From contig JBBIJF010000002.1 of the NCBI GenBank assembly GCA_037446115.1, positions 209,967-273,966 of the forward strand: a stretch of DNA of 64,000 nt, written 5' to 3'. The translations under genes and the position numbers were made by a program. The notes beneath the pieces were generated by a model. It saw nothing but the letters and a program-made list of their open reading frames with translations, did no database searches and was not told the DNA's origin. This document shows positions 26,245 to 34,299 of this stretch, piece after piece (position 1 is the first letter of the stretch; each line of letters opens with the position of its first letter). Source of the DNA: JANWXD01 sp037446115. GTDB taxonomy: Bacteria > Acidobacteriota > Terriglobia > Bryobacterales > Bryobacteraceae.

Positions 26245-27810
26245 ATGTCGCAACTGCTGCTGCCGTTTATCGTGCTGCTGGTCCTGCTGGCGTTTTTCAT
26301 CGCCATGGGACTCTTCAGCCGCAACTACATCAAGGTCCCGCCGAATCTGGTGGCCGTACTGAGCGGGCGCAAGCGCAAATTGCCCGACGGGCGAGTGGTG
26401 GGCTACCGCCTGGTGCGCGGCGGGGCGGCGCTGCGGATCCCGCTTCTGGAAAAGGTAGACTATCTCTCCCTCAACGTGTTCACCATCCCGCTGGAAATCA
26501 AGCGGGCCTACACGCTGCACGGGGTCCCGGTTTCGGTGAAGGCCATCGCCAACGTGAAGATCCGCAGCGACGAGACGTCGCTGCACGCGGCGGCGGAGCG
26601 CTTTCTGGGGATGTCGCTGCAACAGGTGCAGCAGGTGATCTTCCAGACGCTCGAAGGGCACCTGCGTTCGATCCTGGGCACGCTCACCGTGGAAGAGATC
26701 AACAACGACCGCCAGAGCTTCGCCCAGAAACTGACCAGCGAGGCGGCGGTGGACCTGGAAAAAATGGGCATCGGCGTGGACGTGCTGACGATTCAGGAGA
26801 TCAGCGACGAAGAGGACTATCTCAATGCTCTGGGGCGGCGGCGTACGGCGGAAGTCAAGCGCGACGCGGTGATCGGCGAAGCGGAGGCACAACGGGACGC
26901 CAAGATCCGCTCCGCGCAGGCGCTTCAGGAAGGCGAGCGCGCCAAGTTCGCCGCCGACGCGACCATCGCCGAAGCGCAGCGCGACTTCCAGATCAAGCAA
27001 GCCCAGTACCAGGCGGAGGTCGAAACCGAGAAGGCCAAGGCGGCTCAGGCCGGGCCCCTGGCCGAGGCGCGGGCGCGGCAGGCCGTGGTGGCCGAAGAAA
27101 TCAAGATCGAAAAGACCCGCACGCAGGAGCTCATCGGCGTACAGGAACAGGAAATCCAGCGCAAGCAGCGGGAACTGGAGGCCACGGTGATCAAGCCCGC
27201 AGAGGCTGAGCGCCAGGCCGCCATCGTGCGCGCGGAAGCAGCCAAACAGGCCGCGGTGCTGGAGGCCGAGGGCCGCCGTGCGGCGCTGATCGCCATGGCG
27301 GAGGCCGAGCAGGAGAAGCTGCGCAAGGAAGGCATCGGACGGGCGGCGGCTCTGGAAGCAGAAGGCAGGGCGGAGGCGGCCAAGATCGAAGCCATCGGGC
27401 TGGCCAAGGCCAAAGCCATCGAGGCGCAGGGGCTGGCGGAGGCGGCGGCCATCCGCCAGAAGGCGGAAGCATGGAAGCAGTTCAACCAGGCCGCCCAGCT
27501 TCAGACGATCCTGGAGCGGCTGCCGGCGATCCTGGAATCCTCGACCGGAATCTTCAGCGCCGTGGCGGCGCCGCTCGGCAACATTGACAAAGTCGTGGTG
27601 ATTGACCACGGCAACGGCGCTACAGGCGCCTCCGGGATCGGACGCCTGGCGCAGACCGGACCGTCGGTCGTCTTCGGCCTGCTCCAGCAGCTACAGGCAC
27701 TTGGCCTGGACGTGCCGGCGATTCTGCAGCAGCTCGGAATTCGCGCAGCGGACGGCGGAGCGGCTGCGGCGAAGCCTTCCGAGCCGGCTGCCGGACAGCC
27801 GGGAGGCTGA
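26245..27810 (+). CDS. floT: Flotillin (SPFH-domain membrane scaffold protein)
   Basis: Flotillins form scaffolds in functional membrane microdomains. The 521-residue protein has one N-terminal membrane segment (LLLPFIVLLVLLAFFIAMGLF), an SPFH/PHB domain to about residue 190 (VPVSVKAIANVKI, LEGHLRSILGTLTVEEI), and a long alanine/glutamate-rich coiled coil (about 205-420) with repeated EAE-type units. The C-terminal domain includes LPAILESS and IDKVVVIDHGNG. An ideal AGGAGGTGA precedes the ATG. The nfeD partner upstream matches the YuaF/YuaG pairing known from Bacillus. Confidence 0.93.
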   Translation: MSQLLLPFIVLLVLLAFFIAMGLFSRNYIKVPPNLVAVLSGRKRKLPDGRVVGYRLVRGGAALRIPLLEKVDYLSLNVFTIPLEIKRAYTLHGVPVSVKAIANVKIRSDETSLHAAAERFLGMSLQQVQQVIFQTLEGHLRSILGTLTVEEINNDRQSFAQKLTSEAAVDLEKMGIGVDVLTIQEISDEEDYLNALGRRRTAEVKRDAVIGEAEAQRDAKIRSAQALQEGERAKFAADATIAEAQRDFQIKQAQYQAEVETEKAKAAQAGPLAEARARQAVVAEEIKIEKTRTQELIGVQEQEIQRKQRELEATVIKPAEAERQAAIVRAEAAKQAAVLEAEGRRAALIAMAEAEQEKLRKEGIGRAAALEAEGRAEAAKIEAIGLAKAKAIEAQGLAEAAAIRQKAEAWKQFNQAAQLQTILERLPAILESSTGIFSAVAAPLGNIDKVVVIDHGNGATGASGIGRLAQTGPSVVFGLLQQLQALGLDVPAILQQLGIRAADGGAAAAKPSEPAAGQPGG

Positions 27811-27813
27811 GCG

Positions 27814-28260
27814 GTGAAGGAAGTGTACCGAACCGGCACCCGTTCCACGGGCGAGGCGGACACGCTGGTGCTCCATTGCAGCGATCCGCGGTTCCAAGGG
27901 CATTTCCAGGAGTTTCTGCGCGAACAGCTCGGGACCGAGCGCTACGGTCTGGTGGCGGTGCCCGGCGGGCCGCAGTTTCTCACGCTGGTGGATTACCTGC
28001 CGAAGTTTTCCTGGGCCGGCTGGCGCTGGCTGAAGTTTCTGGTGGACTTGGCCAAACCGAAACGTGTGATCCTGATCGCCCACGAGGACTGCCGGTGGTA
28101 CATCGAAGGACGTTTTGTGCAGCGCGGCAGCCTGCGTGAACGGCAGATCCACGATCTCGAACACGTGCGCCGGGCCATCCGCGAGCGATTTCCGGGCGTC
28201 GCCGTCGAGACGTACTTCGCACGCCTGGACAACGGCGCCGGCGTGTTCGAAGCCGTCTGA
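27814..28260 (+). CDS. Small beta-carbonic anhydrase-like protein
   Basis: The 148-residue protein carries the zinc signature of beta-carbonic anhydrases: Cys22-x-Asp24-x-Arg26 in HCSDPRF and His90-x-x-Cys93 in AHEDC. It is shorter than true enzymes (about 200 residues) and HEDC replaces the usual HTxCG, so catalysis is not assured. It begins with GTG 3 bases after the flotillin stop, implying cotranscription. A role linked to the flotillin membrane domain is inference from position. Confidence 0.75.
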   Translation: MKEVYRTGTRSTGEADTLVLHCSDPRFQGHFQEFLREQLGTERYGLVAVPGGPQFLTLVDYLPKFSWAGWRWLKFLVDLAKPKRVILIAHEDCRWYIEGRFVQRGSLRERQIHDLEHVRRAIRERFPGVAVETYFARLDNGAGVFEAV

Positions 28261-28262
28261 GC

Positions 28263-28293
28263 CCCGCTCCGGCGACCGGGCGGCCGGAGCGGG
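28263..28293 (+). promoter_or_regulatory. Strong hairpin at the start of the phosphotriesterase-like gene
   Basis: CCCGCTCCGG (28263-28272) pairs perfectly with CCGGAGCGGG (28284-28293) across an 11-base loop. It begins 2 bases after a stop codon and ends just before the TTG start at 28296, covering the only purine-rich ribosome site (GGGAG). It could end most transcripts or hide the ribosome site. Confidence 0.5.
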
Positions 28294-28295
28294 AG

Positions 28296-29231
28296 TTGCG
28301 GACTTTCGGAGTGCAGGTGCGGCGGCGGGACTTTCTGGCCGCGCTCGTTCAAGCGGGCGCCGGCATCCGAGTGGAAGGCAGCATCCTTGTGCACGAGCAT
28401 GTGCTCGTGGACTTCATCGGAGCAGACCGCATCGGGCCCGGCCGCTACGACCCGGAAGAAGTTTTCCGCGTAGCCCTGCCCAAGCTCGAAGAGGTGCGGC
28501 GGTACGGCTGCCGGCGACTGCTCGAGTGCACGCCCGAGTTCATCGGCCGCGATCCGCAACTGATGGACCGACTGGCACGGGCCGCCGGTCTGGAGATCTG
28601 GGTCAACACGGGTATCTACGGTGCGGCGAACCATAAGTTTGTCCCGGCTTTCGCGCAGCGACAGACGGCCGATGAACTGGCGGAGCGCTTCGTCAAAGAA
28701 TGGCGGGAAGGTGTGGATGGCATCCGGCCGCGGTTCATCAAGACCGGCGTGAACAAAGGTCCGCTCAACGAGCTGGATCGCAAACTCGTCCGCGCGGCCG
28801 CCATGGCTTCGCGTCAAATGGGCCTCACGATCGCCTCCCATACCGGCGACGGCCGCGCCGCTCTGGAGCAGATCGAGCTCATGGCCGCAAGCGGCGTTGC
28901 GCCCTCGAAGTTCGTCTGGGTTCACGCCCAGAACGAAAAAGATCACAGCTTCCACGAACAGGCGGGCCGGGCAGGGGCGTGGGTGGAATTCGACGGCATC
29001 GCCTCGGAGACTGCCGACTGGCACCTGGAGTGCGTCCGTTTCATGGCGGAAAAAGGACTGCTCGGCCGGACGCTCATCTCGCAGGACTCAGGCTGGTACC
29101 ACGTGGGCGAGCCGGGAGGCGGCCGCTACCGCGGCTATACCTACATCTACACCGGTTTTCTCCCCCGCCTGGATCCGTCCTGGATCCGCGTGCTGCTGCG
29201 CGACAACCCGGTGCAGGCCTTCGGCGACTGA
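28296..29231 (+). CDS. Phosphotriesterase-family metal-dependent hydrolase, Tat-like signal
   Basis: The amidohydrolase fold is shown by the metal ligands HEH (VHEHVLVD), the lysine in RFIKTGVN that would be carbamylated, histidines in IASHTGDG and VWVHAQNE, and the aspartate in SQDSGWYH. The N-terminus has RRRDFLAALVQAG, a Tat-like motif, but no long hydrophobic stretch follows. Family members include lactonases and organophosphate hydrolases, and the substrate is unknown. The start may be TTG 28296 or GTG 28311. The hairpin just upstream may limit its translation. Confidence 0.82.
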   Translation: MRTFGVQVRRRDFLAALVQAGAGIRVEGSILVHEHVLVDFIGADRIGPGRYDPEEVFRVALPKLEEVRRYGCRRLLECTPEFIGRDPQLMDRLARAAGLEIWVNTGIYGAANHKFVPAFAQRQTADELAERFVKEWREGVDGIRPRFIKTGVNKGPLNELDRKLVRAAAMASRQMGLTIASHTGDGRAALEQIELMAASGVAPSKFVWVHAQNEKDHSFHEQAGRAGAWVEFDGIASETADWHLECVRFMAEKGLLGRTLISQDSGWYHVGEPGGGRYRGYTYIYTGFLPRLDPSWIRVLLRDNPVQAFGD

Positions 29232-29255
29232 GAGCCGTGCGCCGGGCGGAAAAGC

Positions 29256-30140
29256 TCATCCGCGGAGATCGCGAAAGGCCTCTTCGATCTCGCGCCGGGC
29301 TTCCGGGCCGGGCACGGTAAGCGGCAGGCGTGGCGGCCCGCCGTAGTAGCCCATCAGATCCATGGCGTATTTGAGGCCCCCAATACCATACTTCACGGTC
29401 ACCAGCCGCGCGGGGTGTGCGATCCGTTGCTGCCAGTCGAGGGCCGCCTCGGTCTGGCGGGTGCGGTGGCTCTCCCAGATGGTGATGCAGGCGTAGGGAG
29501 CCGCGTTGGCGAAGGCGAGCACCGCGCCTGCGGCGCCGACGGCCAGCGAGGGGGCCAAGGTGGGCGCCGAACCCACCAGGACCTGGAAACCGGGCCTGAC
29601 CTCCCGCACCATCTGCATCACTTTTTCCAGGTTCCCGGAGCTTTCTTTGATCGCGGTGATATTGGGATGGTGAGAGAGCTCCGCGACCGTTTCCGCCGGA
29701 ATGTCCACGCCCGTGGTCTGGGGCCAATTATAAATCATGATCGGTATGCGACTCTGATCGGCCACGGCCCGAAAAAAAACCGCCTGGACCTCGCCCCGGC
29801 TCACTAAGTTCTTGTAGTAATGAGGGGTGCGCACCATAGCGGCCTTGTAGCCGAGTTCGGCCGCCCGGTTGGTCAGCGCCACGGTTTCGCGCACGCTTTC
29901 CATGCCGGTTCCGGCAATGAGCAACTTCTCCGGCGCGGCATATTCCGCAGCCCATTCCCAAAGACGAACCTTCTCCTCGGAGGTGAGCATGACGCTTTCG
30001 CCCGTGGAGCCGCAGACCACATAGCCGGCGAGCGCCGTCTGGTTCCACTTCTCCAGGTTGTGCCGGAGTTTGGCCTTGTAGAGGTCGCCGTTGTGGTCGA
30101 AGGGTGTGGCGATGGGTACGAAGATACCCTGAAGCTTCAT
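29256..30140 (-). CDS. Dihydrodipicolinate synthase-family aldolase/lyase
   Basis: This family uses a Schiff-base lysine on pyruvate-derived substrates. Visible are GSTGES near residue 44, the tyrosine in MIYNWPQTTGVDI and the lysine in AIKESSGN. The 294-residue length fits. The true DapA cannot be told from paralogues acting on sugar acids or hydroxyproline derivatives; absence of lysine genes nearby makes an alternative role likely. The ATG at 30140 is preferred over TTG at 30143. It lies downstream of atpE on the same strand, with a 50-base gap. Confidence 0.85.
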   Translation of the reverse strand: MKLQGIFVPIATPFDHNGDLYKAKLRHNLEKWNQTALAGYVVCGSTGESVMLTSEEKVRLWEWAAEYAAPEKLLIAGTGMESVRETVALTNRAAELGYKAAMVRTPHYYKNLVSRGEVQAVFFRAVADQSRIPIMIYNWPQTTGVDIPAETVAELSHHPNITAIKESSGNLEKVMQMVREVRPGFQVLVGSAPTLAPSLAVGAAGAVLAFANAAPYACITIWESHRTRQTEAALDWQQRIAHPARLVTVKYGIGGLKYAMDLMGYYGGPPRLPLTVPGPEARREIEEAFRDLRG

Positions 30141-30190
30141 CAAAAAGACGGGGGACAGACTGCCGGCAGGAGCCTGTCCCCGGATTCCGC

Positions 30191-30487
30191 TTAGACGACC
30201 TTCAAGAAGATGATCGCCAGCGTGTACAGGGCCAGCGATTCAATCAGCACGAGGCCGAAGATCAGGGCGAACCGGATCGCTCCGGCCGCCGAAGGATTGC
30301 GCGCCATGCCCTCTGCGGAGGCGGCCACGGCCTTGGCCTGCGCCAGTCCGCACAGACCCGAAGCAAAAGCCATGGAGAAACCGGAGGTGATGGCCACCCA
30401 GTTGGGACCGCCCTGCTGCGTCTGCGCCAGAACCGGGCTGGCGAGCAGGAGCAAAGCAGCCAGCGTCAGCATCAGCTTGACTTTCAT
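30191..30487 (-). CDS. atpE: ATP synthase subunit c
   Basis: Subunit c forms the ion-driven rotor ring. The 98-residue product has a signal-like N-terminal extension (LMLTLAALLLLASPVLAQ) before the usual two-helix hairpin with the ARNPSA loop and the carboxylate in LIESLALY. Aligned without gaps to the Ilyobacter sodium-binding subunit, the positions of Gln32, Glu65, Ser66 and Tyr70 are all kept. That pattern is compatible with sodium, but proton-driven rings can share most of it. AAGGAG precedes the ATG. Confidence 0.94.
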   Translation of the reverse strand: MKVKLMLTLAALLLLASPVLAQTQQGGPNWVAITSGFSMAFASGLCGLAQAKAVAASAEGMARNPSAAGAIRFALIFGLVLIESLALYTLAIIFLKVV

Positions 30488-30514
30488 CGTCGTGAGTCTC
30501 CTTGTGTGAAATAT

Positions 30515-30536
30515 GAACCGCCCCAGGAGGTGGTTC
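30515..30536 (-). promoter_or_regulatory. Hairpin between atpB and atpE
   Basis: GAACCGCC (30515-30522) can pair with GGTGGTTC (30529-30536) with one G-T pair. It lies in the 159-base atpB-atpE spacer, 28 bases before the atpE start. A structure here could stabilise the atpE message, since subunit c is needed in excess. The rest of the spacer shows nothing. Confidence 0.4.
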
Positions 30537-30646
30537 CCGTCATCCTCTTGCAGCCGGGCTCACACTGGAGGGCGGGATGAAGCCGGAATCAACCCGTATC
30601 GTCGGCAGAGGGCGTCGCCGGGACCCGTCCGCCCGGAACCCCCTTG

Positions 30647-31384
30647 TCAATGCTCATGTTCGACCGCACTGGAGACGTAGATCATCGTCAGCAGGGCGAA
30701 GACAAAGGCCTGCAGGAAGGAAACGAAAACGTGCAGGCCCATGAAGATCGCCGGGATCGCCACCGGGATCAGACTCAAGAACACGAGCGTCACCTGCTCG
30801 CCGGCGAACATGTTGGCATAAAGACGGACCGTCAGGGAAAGCAGGCGCCCGGTGTGGCTGATGATCTCGATGGGAATCATCAGCGGCGCCATGACTTTGA
30901 TCGGGCCGGCGAAGTGCGCCAGGTATCCGCCCACGCCGTGGGCTTTGAACCCCATCAGGTTGTAGTAAAGAAAAGTGACCAGGGCGCACCCGAGCGGTAC
31001 CGGAGCAAACATCGTTGGCGACTCGAACCCTGGAATGATCCCGATCAGGTTGCAGAACAGAATGAACAAAAAGATCGTGCTGAACAGGTGCACGTACCGG
31101 GGCCCGTCGTGACCGACCACGTCCTCGGCCTGGCCGCGTAAGAAGCCGTAAATGATCTCGAAGCAGTGTTGCAGCTTGCCGGGCCGGTCCACGGAAAGTC
31201 GGGGGCGCAGCGCGGCAAACAGGACGAGCACGACGGCCACCACCAGCACTTGCATGGCCACGTAGTTGGCCCACGGCTTCTCCGGATTCTCCGCATGCAG
31301 GCCCACCCAGCCCAGGAGGGTGTTGGCGAAGCCGGCGCAATAGCGGTTCAGCAACGCCGTGAACCAGAGCTCATGCTCGGGCAT
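30647..31384 (-). CDS. atpB: ATP synthase subunit a
   Basis: Subunit a provides the ion half-channels. The 245-residue protein has five or six membrane helices; the essential arginine lies in SLTVRLYANMFAGE and the polar QAFVFALLTMIYVSSA segment matches the last helix. The ATG at 31384 gives MPEHELW, a typical N-terminus; an upstream frame extension is less likely. It overlaps the atpI-like gene by 14 bases. Confidence 0.95.
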   Translation of the reverse strand: MPEHELWFTALLNRYCAGFANTLLGWVGLHAENPEKPWANYVAMQVLVVAVVLVLFAALRPRLSVDRPGKLQHCFEIIYGFLRGQAEDVVGHDGPRYVHLFSTIFLFILFCNLIGIIPGFESPTMFAPVPLGCALVTFLYYNLMGFKAHGVGGYLAHFAGPIKVMAPLMIPIEIISHTGRLLSLTVRLYANMFAGEQVTLVFLSLIPVAIPAIFMGLHVFVSFLQAFVFALLTMIYVSSAVEHEH

Positions 31385-31754
31385 AGACAAGCTCGTAGAG
31401 GATTTCCACAATAACCGCGGCAGCGGCCACGAACAAGCCGAGAATCGCGGCCGTCAGGTTCAATCCGAAATATCTCACTATAACATAGCCCGCAAGACCG
31501 AACAGGAGGTAGCGCAGCGAAAGAAAAGCGAACAGCCGGCGAGAGGGGCGGCGGCCGCCCGGGCCGAGCGAGGCCACCAGTTGATGCAGCCAGCTGAAAT
31601 TGAGGAAGGAAACCAAGGCCCCGGCCAGAAAGCCGACGCCCCACTCCCACCCCCGCAGCGTAGCTGCGGCCAGCGCTCCCGTCACGGTGAGCAACGCCAT
31701 GAAAGCCCGCAGCCGGCGCATGGCGCGGTCAAAGGCCGCTTCGTCCGTGTCCAT
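31371..31754 (-). CDS. atpI: ATP synthase subunit I-like membrane protein
   Basis: AtpI-family proteins aid assembly of the c ring. The 127-residue product has four hydrophobic segments in the usual arrangement, including VTGALAAATLRGWEWGVGF and LRYLLFGLAGYVIVRYF. It lies between atpZ and atpB, overlapping both. The family is variable, so the name rests partly on position. Confidence 0.8.
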   Translation of the reverse strand: MDTDEAAFDRAMRRLRAFMALLTVTGALAAATLRGWEWGVGFLAGALVSFLNFSWLHQLVASLGPGGRRPSRRLFAFLSLRYLLFGLAGYVIVRYFGLNLTAAILGLFVAAAAVIVEILYELVYARA

Positions 31755-31965
31755 TGTCCCGCGAGTCTTTCTGAACCTGGCGCAGCAGCTGGAGAAACCC
31801 CGAGACGATGCCCAGCACCAGAAAGACGGGTTTCAGAAATGAGGTCCCCAACGCGCGATCCAGCAGATAACCGATGAGATACCCCGCCACCGTGGCGGCG
31901 GGCAGCAGGAAGGCAAGGGAGGTGTACTCGCCGATCATCACCCACCAGCTCTTGTTCCGCTTCAT
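31729..31965 (-). CDS. atpZ: AtpZ/AtpI-type small ATP synthase-associated protein
   Basis: The 78-residue product has two membrane helices (TSLAFLLPAATVAGYLIGYLL and LKPVFLVLGIVSGFLQLL) and a basic tail, the pattern of the AtpZ family that opens many atp operons. The ATG at 31965 overlaps the hemD-like stop (ATGA). It overlaps the following atpI-like gene by 26 bases. Confidence 0.82.
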   Translation of the reverse strand: MKRNKSWWVMIGEYTSLAFLLPAATVAGYLIGYLLDRALGTSFLKPVFLVLGIVSGFLQLLRQVQKDSRDNGHGRSGL

Positions 31966-32789
31966 GGCCTCGCGCGCCGGCCCTCGAGGATGTGGCGCGC
32001 GCGCCCGGCGGTTTCGTGCACCAGGAAACCCATCTTCGGGTGCGCGGGCTCCACGTCCGGTTTCAGGCCGTATTCTTCCAGCATTTCCGTGGTCGTCGGA
32101 CCGATGGAGCCGATGACCGCCCGCCGGAGTCCTTCGCGAACAGCCTCCTCCAGCCCCTCGGCAGCCGCGACGCGGAAGAGGTGCTCCACCTGAACCGAAG
32201 TGGTGAACAGTACCACGTCGGCCGCTCCGGCGGCGATGCGCCGTACGGCCTCCCGCAGCGGACCGGTGTCCTCCGGCAGATCCCACTGGTAGACCCGGAC
32301 CGGGGTGACCTCACGGCCCTGGGCCCGCAGGCCGGCCACGAGTTCGGGATTGGAGCGGCCATACTCCTGGAGCGCGACGTGTCTCTCGGGCCGGCCGGCC
32401 ACGGCTGCCAGCAGTTCCCGCCAGGTGTTCGGTTCCGGGACCGCAACCGTGACAGGGACATTCATCTCTTTGAGCGCCGCGGCGGGCTTGGGCCCGCGGG
32501 CCACCACAGTGATGCGGCGCAACGCCTCGGCAAGGCGTTCCGGCGGGTAGCGTCCGGCCAGCACACGCGCCAGCAGACGGGTCCCCACTCCGGTGAGAAA
32601 GATGATCATGTCGAAGGCGCCGGCGAAGAGGCGCGCGGCAAAGCGAAACGCCTCTTCGTTGTTTTCAATGGGGACTTCCCGCATCGAAGGGGCCACGAAA
32701 GGCTCGCCGTCCAGGCTGCGGATGAGCGCGCCCATCTCCGCAGCGCGCCGGCTCTCCAGGCTGATCACCCTGAGTCCGGCGAATGACAT
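31962..32789 (-). CDS. hemD: Uroporphyrinogen-III synthase (HemD-like)
   Basis: HemD cyclises hydroxymethylbilane with inversion of ring D. The 275-residue protein has the two-lobed family pattern: GLRVISLESRRAAEM at the start, FLTGVGTRLL in the first lobe, ALQEYGRSNPELVAGL, and LFTTSVQVEHLF with AVIGSIGPTTTEMLEEYGLKPDVEPAHPKMG near the end, written here as segments of one stretch. No other haem gene is adjacent. It is the first gene of the atpZ-I-B-E run and overlaps atpZ. Confidence 0.88.
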   Translation of the reverse strand: MSFAGLRVISLESRRAAEMGALIRSLDGEPFVAPSMREVPIENNEEAFRFAARLFAGAFDMIIFLTGVGTRLLARVLAGRYPPERLAEALRRITVVARGPKPAAALKEMNVPVTVAVPEPNTWRELLAAVAGRPERHVALQEYGRSNPELVAGLRAQGREVTPVRVYQWDLPEDTGPLREAVRRIAAGAADVVLFTTSVQVEHLFRVAAAEGLEEAVREGLRRAVIGSIGPTTTEMLEEYGLKPDVEPAHPKMGFLVHETAGRARHILEGRRARP

Positions 32790-32799
32790 GACCTGCAAG

Positions 32800-34128
32800 T
32801 CAGAGAATCTCTTCGAAGCGCGGATCCCAGCGAACCTTGCGCCCGCGCTTGAAGGACTCAACCGACATGACGATCGTGACGGCTTCTTCGAAGGCGCGGT
32901 CCACGCCGCAGCGAGGCGTCTGGCGGCTCCGCACACAGTCGAAGAAATCTTCCATGTGGCTGGAGACTTTGACTTCGTCCGGACCCATGGAGTAGTCCGG
33001 CGGCACCACGGCGTCCTGCGGCTGCAGACCGAGCTGGCGTGCCGCCTGTACGGCGGCGGCCCGTTTCTGCTGGAACTCCGGCTTCCATTCGGCCCCGTAG
33101 GTGCGGCAGAAGCGCGGCGAGACCTCCAGCGTCTGGTCCCGTCCCAGAATCTGCGTGACTTCGCCGTTGTGCGTGTTGTGGAAGGTGCAGCCGAAGGTGA
33201 TCGCCAGTTCCCGGCTCGGGTAATCAAACAGTACGTGCCACATGTCGGGAACATTCCGGTCGCCCTTCCAGAAGTACGTGCCTCCTTGCGTCATGGCGGT
33301 CTCCGGGATGCCCATGCCGATGATCATGTTGACGCCGTCCCAGACGTGGCTCATCAGATCGCCTGCGATCCCGGTGCCGTAGTCCCACCAGCAACGCCAG
33401 GTGAAGAAACGTTCGGCGTCAAACGGATGGTACGGGGCGTTTCGGATGAAGCGGTCCCAATCGATCGTGTCCGGATTGGCCTCCTTGGGCAGCTGCGTGA
33501 TGTTGTAGGCGGTGTAAAACTTCCACTCGGGGGTATCGCGCGTGCGATCAATGTAAGTCCGCACCAGAGTGACCTTGCCGAGCTGCCCGGAGCGATAGAT
33601 CTCCCGGGCCTTGTGGTAAGCCGGCAGGCTGTTATACTGGTGGCCGAGTTGCATGACGACGCGGGCGGATTTGACGGCGTCGCGCATCCTCTTGGCGTCT
33701 TCCAGTTTCGTGCACCAGCCTTTTTCCACGTAGATGTCCTTGCGCGCCTGGGCGGCGGCGATCACCTGGGGCGCGTGCCAGAAATCCGGCGTGGCGATGA
33801 TGACAACGTCAATGTCGGGATCCGCCACGGCTTTCTCCCAGTCTTTCACGATCCGCACCCTGGAATTCTTCGTCTGCTTCCGGGCGCGCTCGATATTGGG
33901 TTCGTAAAGATCGCAGATGATGCGGATTTCCGTGTTCGCTACGTCCTGCGCCTCCCGCAGGAGCTGAATTCCCCGAGTACCGACGCCGATGACCGCCACG
34001 CCGAGAACACTGGCCGGGCTGCGCTGGGCAAAAACGGCGGGAGCGTTTTGAAGGATCGCGGCGCCGGCGCCGGCAGCTGCGATGTCCTTGAAAAAAGATC
34101 TGCGCGAGCGGGAGTTGGGATGGCTCAT
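32800..34128 (-). CDS. Tat-exported Gfo/Idh/MocA-family oxidoreductase
   Basis: The 442-residue protein begins with a Tat signal (SRRSFFKDIAAAGAG). A Rossmann domain follows with GVAVIGVGTRGIQLL and IIATPDFWHAP, then the EKGWC segment where the family has EKP, and a C-terminal alpha/beta domain. Such exported oxidoreductases are common in acidobacteria and planctomycetes and act on sugars or sugar acids. GGAGGTCCG precedes the ATG, and TAATAT at 34174-34169 may be the -10 box. It converges on nothing: hemD follows 10 bases after its stop, so readthrough is possible. Confidence 0.9.
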   Translation of the reverse strand: MSHPNSRSRRSFFKDIAAAGAGAAILQNAPAVFAQRSPASVLGVAVIGVGTRGIQLLREAQDVANTEIRIICDLYEPNIERARKQTKNSRVRIVKDWEKAVADPDIDVVIIATPDFWHAPQVIAAAQARKDIYVEKGWCTKLEDAKRMRDAVKSARVVMQLGHQYNSLPAYHKAREIYRSGQLGKVTLVRTYIDRTRDTPEWKFYTAYNITQLPKEANPDTIDWDRFIRNAPYHPFDAERFFTWRCWWDYGTGIAGDLMSHVWDGVNMIIGMGIPETAMTQGGTYFWKGDRNVPDMWHVLFDYPSRELAITFGCTFHNTHNGEVTQILGRDQTLEVSPRFCRTYGAEWKPEFQQKRAAAVQAARQLGLQPQDAVVPPDYSMGPDEVKVSSHMEDFFDCVRSRQTPRCGVDRAFEEAVTIVMSVESFKRGRKVRWDPRFEEIL

Positions 34129-34201
34129 CGGACCTCCTGATTCCAAATCAGTGTGAACTCCGCTTCCGATATTACGCCACAATGGAAGGAGTCTGCCGGG
34201 C

Positions 34202-34241
34202 AGGCGGCGCCGCCTCGGGGTCGTTGTCGCCGAAGACCCCG
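34202..34241 (+). promoter_or_regulatory. Two inverted repeats upstream of the selenoprotein gene
   Basis: A perfect 14-base palindrome, AGGCGGCGCCGCCT (34202-34215), is followed directly by a 7-base-pair hairpin, CGGGGTC (34216-34222) with GACCCCG (34235-34241), and then GTTTCC. This lies 60-100 bases before the start. It may be an operator plus an attenuator; no family is recognised. Confidence 0.4.
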
Positions 34242-34299
34242 TTTCCAGGCGTAACTTCCATAAGTCCGCAGACGAATACGTGGCTACGGAGGCACACCG

